From positions 1 to 20,535 of the forward strand of contig JBJHAX010000036.1 of assembly GCA_050480705.1 (NCBI GenBank): a stretch of DNA of 20,535 nucleotides, given 5' to 3'. The position numbers and the translations under genes were made by a program. The notes beneath the pieces were generated by a model, which saw only the letters and a program-made list of their open reading frames with translations, was not told where the DNA came from and made no database searches. The DNA is from JBJHAX01 sp050480705. GTDB lineage: Bacteria; Actinomycetota; Nitriliruptoria; Nitriliruptorales; Nitriliruptoraceae. Below, one piece after another: positions 15,560 through 20,535 of the stretch. How positions within the stretch are numbered: position 1 is the stretch's first letter; every line of letters begins with the position of its first letter.

Positions 15560-16519
15560 GTGACGGCCAGCTCAACGCTCGAAACGGCGCCGCAGACGCA
15601 TCAGATGGACGCCTCCGGTCGACGTCACGATGATGCGCGACCACGCAGTCGTTCGCGTCCCTGGCTGTTTCTGCTACCGGCAGCGGTTCTCTACACGTCG
15701 TTCGTTCTGTGGCCCACGTACCGGATGTTCGAGCTGAGCCTCTTCTCCTGGGATGGGGTCCGTCCGCGCAGGTTCACGGGTGCGCTCAACTACCAGCAAC
15801 TGGTCGCCGATCCACTGTTCTGGAGCTCGTTCAAGAACAACGCGCTTTGGATCGGCGCAGCCCTCGTCGTGCCGGTGTTTCTCGGACTGGCGCTGGCGAT
15901 ACTGCTCGCTCGTACCCGCGTGATGGGTCGGATCTTCTTCCGTACGGTGTTCTTCCTCCCGCAGGTGCTGTCGACCGTTGTTGTCGCCGTCATCTGGGGC
16001 TGGATCTACAACCCCAGCTTCGGTGCACTCAATACGACCGTTCGTGCGCTCGGGTTGGATGCGCTCGCCCAGCCGTGGTTGGGGTCGCGCACCTTTGCGC
16101 TGCCCGCGCTACTGGTCGCGTGGAGCTGGGTGCACTACGGCCTCGCAATGGTGATCTTCCTCGCCGCCCTCGCGAACATCGACGAGACCTACTTCGATGC
16201 TGCCAAGGTCGATGGCGCGAACGGGCTGCAGCGGTTCTGGCACATCCTGCTGCCCGCGATTCGCGGGCCGTTTACGACGGTCGCCCTGATCACGGCGGTA
16301 TCCGCGTTCCAGATCTTCGACCTGGTGTTCGTCCTCACCCAGGGAGGCCCGGGTCGAGCGACGACGGTGCTTGCCTTCTTCATGTTCCAGGGAGCGTTCT
16401 ACTTCCAGCGTGTCGGATACGGCGCAGCGATCGCCGTGGTGCTCACCGCGATCATCCTCGTGATGACACTGGTCCTGCTGCGTGTGCGCAGGGCCTTCGA
16501 CGACGAGGCAGGGCCATGA
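15560..16519 (+). CDS. ABC sugar transporter permease, MalF/UgpA type
   Basis: This 319-residue inner-membrane permease has about six hydrophobic segments. The first is WLFLLPAAVLYTSFVLW (about 35-51), then stretches near 95-117, 127-150, 180-203, 240-260 and 285-307. The cytoplasmic EAA loop that contacts the ATPase is visible at about 209-232 (TYFDAAKVDGANGLQRFW followed by HILLP). The GTG at 15560 follows AGGAGGT (15549-15555). The soluble N-terminal stretch of about 33 residues is rich in polar and Arg residues. The gene ends in ATGA, overlapping the second permease. It forms the membrane channel with that partner. No ATPase gene is present in the window, so a shared MsiK-type ATPase encoded elsewhere is likely. 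Confidence 0.93.
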   Translation: MTASSTLETAPQTHQMDASGRRHDDARPRSRSRPWLFLLPAAVLYTSFVLWPTYRMFELSLFSWDGVRPRRFTGALNYQQLVADPLFWSSFKNNALWIGAALVVPVFLGLALAILLARTRVMGRIFFRTVFFLPQVLSTVVVAVIWGWIYNPSFGALNTTVRALGLDALAQPWLGSRTFALPALLVAWSWVHYGLAMVIFLAALANIDETYFDAAKVDGANGLQRFWHILLPAIRGPFTTVALITAVSAFQIFDLVFVLTQGGPGRATTVLAFFMFQGAFYFQRVGYGAAIAVVLTAIILVMTLVLLRVRRAFDDEAGP

Positions 16520-17370
16520 GCACGACTTCCCCGTGGGTCTCGATGGCACCGCGCCGCATCGTGCGTTCGGTCGCCGCCACCACTGTGGCCGGGGCGTTCG
16601 CGGCGGCCTCGCTAATCCCGCTGTTCTGGGTTCTGGCAGCATCCGTCAAAGACCGTGCCGAGGTGCGCCGCAACCCGCTCGGCTGGCCCGAAGCGATCAA
16701 CTGGCAGAACTATCCCGACGCGTGGATCGCTGGCAACTTCGCCCGTTTCTTCATGAACAGCGTTCTCGTGGTCGTGCCGACGGTGGCAGCGGTCCTGGTG
16801 TTGTCGCTGATCACCGCCTATGCGTTCGCGCTCATGCCGTTCCGATTCAAGCGCCTCCTCTATGCAGTGCTGCTGGTCGGAATGATGGTTCCGATCGGGG
16901 TGCTCGTCATTCCGCTGTACTACCAGATGCTCTCACTGGGGCTGCTGAACACCCTGTGGTCGTTGATCCTCCCGCAGGCCGCCATCGGGATTCCGATCAG
17001 CACGCTCATTCTGCGCAGTTTCATCGAGGACCTTCCCTCGGAAGTGCTCGAAGCCGCCCGAGTGGACGGATGTGGCGACTGGACCCTGTTGCGCCACATG
17101 GTCTTTCCGCTCTGCCGAGCGCCGCTGCTCGCCCTTCTGGTGCTCCAGTTCATGTGGGTCTGGAACCAGTTCCTGCTGCCGCTGGTGTTGACCCAGCGCC
17201 AATCGGCACGAACGTTGCCGTTCGCACTGAACGCGTTCCTGGGCCAGTACAGCACCGATGTGCCGCTGTTGATGGCCGCGGCGACGATCACCTTCGTGCC
17301 CGTGCTCGTCGTCTACGTCGTGTTCCAGCGCAGCTTCGTGCGCGGCATGACGGCCGGTGCGCTCAAGTGA
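16516..17370 (+). CDS. ABC sugar transporter permease, MalG/UgpE type
   Basis: This 284-residue partner permease has an N-terminal segment (about 22-42), the CUT1-typical spacing (SVKDRAEVRRNP), and further membrane segments near 82-105, 113-137, 145-165, 201-219 and 245-270. Its EAA loop is EVLEAARVDGCGDW followed by TLLRHMVFPL (about 176-199). I chose ATG 16516 because it overlaps the previous stop by 4 bases and the hydrophobic pattern begins there; the longer upstream frame is a shadow of the first permease gene. It is the last gene of the importer operon and converges on the LacI gene, with 57 bases between the two stops. Confidence 0.93.
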   Translation: MSTTSPWVSMAPRRIVRSVAATTVAGAFAAASLIPLFWVLAASVKDRAEVRRNPLGWPEAINWQNYPDAWIAGNFARFFMNSVLVVVPTVAAVLVLSLITAYAFALMPFRFKRLLYAVLLVGMMVPIGVLVIPLYYQMLSLGLLNTLWSLILPQAAIGIPISTLILRSFIEDLPSEVLEAARVDGCGDWTLLRHMVFPLCRAPLLALLVLQFMWVWNQFLLPLVLTQRQSARTLPFALNAFLGQYSTDVPLLMAAATITFVPVLVVYVVFQRSFVRGMTAGALK

Positions 17371-17427
17371 AACGCGGCTCGCCCCCCATGGGGAACTGGT
17401 GGCGCGACCTCGGTCACGAGTCGGGCG

Positions 17428-18518
17428 CTAGCTCGGCGGTGGACCTGTGCTCTGCCTGACGACCAGCCGGTGGGCGAACATGCGTCGGATGGGCTGACCG
17501 TCCTCATCGGTCCTGGAATCCAGGCCGAACAGGAGGCGGCCGGCAGCAACTCCCTTCTCCACCAGCGGTTGCTGCACGGTGGTCAGTCCCGGCTCTTCGA
17601 GAGCAGCCTGAGGGATGTCGTCGAACCCGACGACGGAGACATCGCCGGGCACGGCGAGCCCCAGCTCACGCGCGGCATCGAGTGCACCGAGCGCCATTTC
17701 GTCACACATGGCGAGGATGGCGGTGGGTCGTGGCTCCGCGGTGAGCACTGCCCGTGCTGCTACGTGACCGCCCTGGCGCGACAGAGTCTGCTCATGGATG
17801 GGTACGCGCGTCCAGTCGAGACCTGCGGCTTCGAGGGCTTCTCGATAGCCGAGAAGCCGGTCACGTGTCACCGAGTGGGTCGTCGCGTCCTGACGATTCT
17901 GGTCGACGGGGCCCGTATGCCCGTCGGCGATCAGTCGGAACGCGATCGTCGCGAACCGTGTGTGCCCGAGATCCACCAGGTGTTGTGCGATCTCACGTGA
18001 CGCGGCGCGGACGTCGATGCTGACGAACGGTGCGTCGCCCGGGTGCGGCTGGTCGACGAAGACACAGGGGAGTCCTCGTGAACGGATCGCTTCCAGCAGG
18101 CCAGCGTCTTCAGAGATGGAGTAGACGACGAATCCGTCGACGATGGCTTCGCGGACGAGGTCGACGTCGCCCTCCCGTCCGGGCCCGAGCGGCAGGAGCA
18201 ACAGTCCGGTCCCGGCCTCTTCGCTNNNNNNNNNNGTCCTTCGAGGAACGCTGTTGCGGCAGCGTCGCTGAAGGCGTAGGACAACGCTTCGGTCAATACA
18301 ACGCCGATGGCTCCGGCGACGCCGCGGCGCAGCCCACGGGCTGCCGGGTGCGGGCCGCCGTAGCCGAGCCGTTGCGCAGCCTCGAGTACGCGTGTACGTA
18401 GTTCGGGCGACAGTTGATCAGGCCGGTTGTACGCGTTGGAGACCGTGGATCGCGAGACGCCGACTTCCTCTGCGATCGTGGCGAGCGTCACTCGGCGCGC
18501 TTCCGACCGGTTGCTCAT
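17428..18518 (-). CDS. LacI-family transcriptional regulator, interrupted by an assembly gap
   Basis: The N-terminal helix-turn-helix is clear: RRVTLATIAEEVGVSRSTVS followed by NAYNRPDQLS and the hinge-region run GPHPAARGLRRG. The periplasmic-binding-protein-like effector domain follows (GVVLTEALSYAFSDAAATAFLEG before the gap; SEEAGTGLLLLPLGPG, FVDQPHPGDAPFVSID, AILAMCDEMALGALDAA and VSVVGFDDIPQAA after it). Ten Ns at 18226-18235 shift the apparent frame, but the two halves are otherwise intact and continuous with the family pattern. This is one intact gene with a mis-sized gap. ATG 18518 is chosen because MSNRSEARRVTL is a normal family start; its ribosome site is weak, and ATG 18560 is possible. 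It probably represses the adjacent sugar operon through 11419-11445 and responds to an imported sugar. Confidence 0.88.
18226..18235. other. Assembly gap of ten Ns
   Basis: Ten ambiguous bases lie inside the LacI gene. Before the gap the protein reads AFLEG plus one extra base; after it SEEAGTGLLLLP resumes in a different frame. For the gene to be open, the true gap length must be 3n+2. Eleven bases would give the four residues expected between these motifs in family members. Confidence 0.95.
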
Positions 18519-18774
18519 CGCGGGTTGCTCGTTTCCGAAGGTGAAACAACGCGACACCATGAGCACACGGTCCGCGACGCTCTGTTGGGAATGGCTGCTG
18601 GATCGATTCTAGTGCGGTGCTTTTCGGTTGCGCGGCACCGTTCGAACATCCTGGACCTACAACTGACGGTGGGTGAATTGCAAGGGTCCGGGGAGTCTGG
18701 TGGGTTGTGCTTGACGAATTGATCGCCGACGGTGAGCTGGCCACCGTACTGTCCACGGATCGTGTTGGTACGTG

Positions 18775-18780
18775 TAGTAT
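18775..18780 (+). promoter_or_regulatory. -10 box for a leaderless antitoxin-toxin transcript
   Basis: TAGTAT at 18775-18780 lies six bases before the antitoxin ATG (18787), so transcription should start at or next to the start codon. No ribosome-binding site precedes the ATG, which agrees with leaderless translation. A convincing -35 box is not visible. TGGTACG occurs at 18766-18772 and again at 18792-18798, possibly as regulator half-sites. Confidence 0.45.
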
Positions 18781-18786
18781 CGGCGC

Positions 18787-19038
18787 ATGGCTGGTACGAG
18801 ACTCAACGTCACCCTTGATGACGATGCCGCTGAGAAGTTGTCGGCGATGGCTCGGCGGATGCACGTCAATGAAGGGACCCTCGCCCGCTCCCTGCTGTCC
18901 ACCGCGATCGAGGGCGCTGACCCCGACCCGGCCAACATCGTCGCGCTGCTCGACGGCATCGACGGTGCATGGGAAGACGCGCAGGAGGGCTGGCGGCAGG
19001 CCCAGGCCGGCGACACCATCTCCCTCGATCAGCTGTAG
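18787..19038 (+). CDS. Ribbon-helix-helix antitoxin of a type II toxin-antitoxin pair
   Basis: This 83-residue small protein starts TRLNVTLDDDAAEKLSAMAR, a typical ribbon-helix-helix (CopG/Arc-like) strand and helix. A second helix follows (NEGTLARSLLSTAIEG). The acidic C-terminal half (about 46-83, DGAWEDAQEGWRQAQAGD) would wrap the toxin. In such pairs the antitoxin neutralises the toxin and represses its own promoter. It is two bases upstream of a RelE/ParE-like gene. ATG 18787 is the only sensible start; there is no ribosome site, and a -10 box lies just upstream. Confidence 0.85.
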   Translation: MAGTRLNVTLDDDAAEKLSAMARRMHVNEGTLARSLLSTAIEGADPDPANIVALLDGIDGAWEDAQEGWRQAQAGDTISLDQL

Positions 19039-19040
19039 CC

Positions 19041-19334
19041 GTGCTGCGCGTCGAGCTGGCGCGTCGCGCTGTCGCAGACCTGGACCGGCTGGTCGCGACC
19101 CACAGCCTGCCGTCCGATGCTCGTGAGCGCGTCAGGCTGGCCCTGCGTCCGTTGGTGAGGTACCCACAGCTCGGGCAGGAGCTGCCGGGACGTTGGTCGG
19201 CTCATCGGGTTCTGCTGGGGCCGTGGCGGTGGATGCTTCTGGTCTACCGCATCGATGCGGACGCCGACCGAGTCGTCGTGGTCACCATCCAGGACGGCCG
19301 TAGCTCCACGGCCGCGATGCACCCCAACCGCTGA
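19041..19334 (+). CDS. RelE/ParE-family toxin
   Basis: This 97-residue basic protein has the RelE/ParE-superfamily layout. It begins LRVELARRAVADLDRLVATH, then has a second helix (DARERVRLALRPLVRYP), and the strand run WSAHRVLLGPWRWMLLVYRID followed by VVVVTIQDGRSS. Family members either cut mRNA at the ribosome (RelE) or poison gyrase (ParE); the sequence does not decide which. GTG 19041 starts two bases after the antitoxin stop. No clear ribosome site is seen, so translation probably depends on coupling to the antitoxin. Confidence 0.82.
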   Translation: MLRVELARRAVADLDRLVATHSLPSDARERVRLALRPLVRYPQLGQELPGRWSAHRVLLGPWRWMLLVYRIDADADRVVVVTIQDGRSSTAAMHPNR

Positions 19335-19381
19335 CCGCTGCGAGCACACCGCGGCGAGCGAAGTCGACTGGCACGGAGGGA

Positions 19382-19414
19382 CGCGAAAGACCGGCCGCTA
19401 GGGCCCGTTTCGCG
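19382..19414 (-). terminator. Hairpin directly 3' of tRNA-Lys
   Basis: Perfect 7-base arms, CGCGAAA (19382-19388) and TTTCGCG (19408-19414), enclose a further GGCC pairing. The outer arm abuts the encoded CCA end of tRNA-Lys. On the minus strand it could terminate the tRNA transcript or mark the 3' trailer for processing. There is no long T-run. Confidence 0.45.
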
Positions 19415-19491
19415 TGGTGCGCCGCCTAGGACTCGAACCTAGAACCTGCCGGTTAAGAGCCGGATGCTCTGCCAAATTGAGCTAGCGGCGC
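19415..19491 (-). tRNA. tRNA-Lys (CTT anticodon), CCA encoded
   Basis: On the minus strand the cloverleaf is complete. The acceptor GCGCCGC pairs fully with GCGGCGC. The D arm is GCTC/GAGC and the anticodon loop is CTCTTAA with anticodon CTT. The T arm is CTAGG-TTCGAGT-CCTAG, followed by discriminator A and an encoded CCA. The anticodon stem has one mismatch at its outer pair (T-C). It lies 45 bases downstream of tRNA-His and is probably cotranscribed. Confidence 0.95.
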
Positions 19492-19536
19492 GTGTGCCCG
19501 TGGACAGTACTGGACCGTGTGTTTCACGGGCATCGG

Positions 19537-19612
19537 GGTGGATGAGGGGACTTGAACCCCCGGCCTCCTGGATCACAACCAGGCGCTCTAACCGGACTGA
19601 GCTACACCCACC
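19537..19612 (-). tRNA. tRNA-His (GTG anticodon) with G-1
   Basis: On the minus strand the acceptor GTGGGTG pairs with CATCCAC, with one G-T wobble. The anticodon stem-loop is CCTGG-TTGTGAT-CCAGG with anticodon GTG. The T arm is GGGGG-TTCAAGT-CCCCT. The extra 5' G (19612) opposite C73 (19537) is the histidine identity element. CCA is not encoded. Confidence 0.95.
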
Positions 19613-19649
19613 AGGACATGCCGGAGGTTTTCCTCGGCACGAACGACGC

Positions 19650-19679
19650 AGGGTACTGCGGCATGGTGCCGACGGCCAA
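19650..19679 (-). promoter_or_regulatory. Candidate promoter of the tRNA-His/tRNA-Lys transcript
   Basis: On the minus strand TTGGCC (19674-19679), an 18-base spacer and TACCCT (19650-19655) would start transcription about 30 bases before tRNA-His. Both boxes are only partial matches, but the spacing and position suit a tRNA promoter. Confidence 0.4.
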
Positions 19680-19745
19680 AGCTGCCACCGCGCGATGTCC
19701 TGACGGCCGGTGATCACGTCGAGCCGGATGCCGTCCGTGTCGTGC

Positions 19746-20519
19746 TCAGCCCTCGGTGGCGTCGAGCAGCGCCCTGACCGCTGCGATCTCGGGGTCGAGC
19801 GGCCGCGGCGCATCGGCCAGCCCGGTCCGCTCCAGAGTCAGCTGGAGCCGGCCCTGCTGTGCGGCGCGGATGAGGTCGTCGACAGCAGCACGGTCCTTGC
19901 CGTCCGGCAGCACAACGTCGCGGCTCATCGTGGTGATCGCGAGCACCGCCGGTCCGTGTGGAGGCGAGGGTGCGACCACCGCCACGCGAACTTCATCGAT
20001 GCCCGGCGCGACGGCGAACACCTCCGCGGCGACCGCGACGATCCCGGCGCAGACCGCCTGGACGTAGAGCTTGTTGCGCCGGGTTTCGCTCATGATCGCC
20101 AACGACATGCCTTGACCATCGGCGGTGGGCTCGCGTTGACCGATCAGCATCTCGGGCGAGTCGACCGCCACCGCGACATGAGCGGCACGATCACCGACGT
20201 CGGTGGGGACCGCGGACAATCCCGCCTGCTCGAACGCGACCGTCAGGCGGTGCAGCGTGGTCGCGGGATCGCCGGCTTCGAGCCGCTGCCACCACTCGTC
20301 GGCGGCCGCCTGTTCGGCGGCGTGGTCGGCGTCACGGTCAGCTTGTCGGCGCGCGACCTCGGCATCGACGGCTTCACGTGCCGCACGTCGACGTTCTCGC
20401 CGGTCGGTCACCCTCCAGAACGGCACGCCGCGCACACTTCGCCGTACCAGCTCCCGACGGACGGCCTGGCGATCCACCGCCGGTGGACGGGCGATCACCG
20501 GACGTTGCGCGCGCGACAA
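19746..20519 (-). CDS. Hypothetical protein, Arg/Ala-rich N-terminal region; possibly cut by window edge
   Basis: I do not recognise this 257-residue protein. Residues about 10-75 are rich in Arg, Ala, Asp and Glu, read as a long charged helix or coiled coil (for example RREARRAAREAVDAEVAR-like composition), and include WW before LEAGDPATTLHRLTVAFEQAG. The C-terminal half looks like an alpha/beta domain, with strands AAHVAVAVD, VRVAVVAPS and PAVLAITTMSRDVVL, and ends in EIAAVRALLDATEG. There is no signal peptide or clear membrane segment, although QAVCAGIVAVAAEVFAVAPG is hydrophobic. The first in-frame start is TTG 20519. The frame stays open to the window edge, so the true start may lie outside. 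It is upstream of the tRNA pair on the same strand, 133 bases away. Confidence 0.65.
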   Translation of the reverse strand: MSRAQRPVIARPPAVDRQAVRRELVRRSVRGVPFWRVTDRRERRRAAREAVDAEVARRQADRDADHAAEQAAADEWWQRLEAGDPATTLHRLTVAFEQAGLSAVPTDVGDRAAHVAVAVDSPEMLIGQREPTADGQGMSLAIMSETRRNKLYVQAVCAGIVAVAAEVFAVAPGIDEVRVAVVAPSPPHGPAVLAITTMSRDVVLPDGKDRAAVDDLIRAAQQGRLQLTLERTGLADAPRPLDPEIAAVRALLDATEG

Positions 20520-20535
20520 GGCGACCTCATGGCAG

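Noticed and set aside
17402..17428. Hairpin between the convergent permease and LacI stops
   Set aside because: The stem (GCGC, GA, CTCG) is broken by bulges and has no T-run; too weak to call a terminator.
17428..18518. LacI gene as a pseudogene with a real frameshift
   Set aside because: The frame change coincides exactly with the ten Ns and both halves are intact, so an assembly gap explains it.
18602..18640. ATCGATT and a CGGTGC/GCACCG inverted repeat upstream of the LacI gene as a second operator or terminator
   Set aside because: Only half of the 11419-11445 arm is matched, and the inverted repeat is short with a 14-base loop; not supported.
18519..20535. Integrated element at the tRNA genes
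   Set aside because: No integrase, transposase, direct att repeats or inverted ends were seen; both tRNA genes are complete.
1..20535. CRISPR array, riboswitch or insertion sequence
   Set aside because: No regularly spaced repeats, no recognisable aptamer ahead of any gene, and no transposase or terminal inverted repeats were found on either strand.

Overview
This is a high-GC window (roughly two thirds G+C by eye). It has many GTG starts, frequent 4-base ATGA/GTGA overlaps and TAnnnT-type -10 boxes. Together with a carbohydrate ABC importer that has no local ATPase gene, this suggests an actinobacterium. An uncultured or draft Acidimicrobiia-like genome would fit, but that is inference. A run of ten Ns at 18226-18235 shows the sequence comes from a gapped assembly.

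Left part (1-2545, + strand): the 3' part of a nitrilase-superfamily amidohydrolase overlaps by 4 bases a zinc-dependent deacetylase of the histone deacetylase/acetylpolyamine amidohydrolase family. A GntR/HutC-type regulator with a UTRA sensor domain follows.

Catabolic divergon (2528-11393): a three-gene minus-strand operon with 4-base overlaps encodes a GlpA-like FAD oxidase with a C-terminal BFD-type [2Fe-2S] domain, a second FAD oxidoreductase, and a leaderless (apparently cytoplasmic) penicillin-acylase-family Ntn hydrolase. Facing away from it on the + strand are an FGGY (glycerol-kinase-like) kinase and a CehA/McbA-family PHP metallohydrolase. The 198-base gap between the arms holds a perfect 30-bp palindrome plus an extra half-site of the TGGTATA/TATACCA type. 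That is a credible operator array for the nearby GntR protein. The gene set (acylase, oxidases, kinase, metallohydrolase) looks like a dedicated pathway for an acylated polyol or glycerol-like compound. No single known pathway I can name contains all of them, and this is the best candidate for an undescribed system here.

Sugar-uptake operon (11390-17370, + strand): a promoter (TTGACA, 17-base spacer, TAGGTT) runs directly into a 27-bp inverted repeat with LacI-type ATCGAT cores. It precedes a GH13 alpha-glucosidase, a Nif3/DUF34-family metal protein, a lipoprotein sugar-binding protein, a strong intergenic hairpin, and two MalF/MalG-like permeases. A convergent LacI regulator, broken only by the assembly gap, follows. 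Alpha-glucosidase plus glycerol-type kinase and dehydrogenase next door would fit uptake and breakdown of a glucosyl-glycerol-like compound, as inference.

Right part (18519-20535): an apparently leaderless RHH antitoxin/RelE-ParE toxin pair, tRNA-His and tRNA-Lys on the minus strand with a promoter and a 3' hairpin, and a coiled, Arg/Ala-rich hypothetical protein running to the window edge. No stretch longer than 300 bases lacks a gene. The two largest gaps are 7617-7814 (operator) and 18519-18786 (divergent lacI/antitoxin upstream region).
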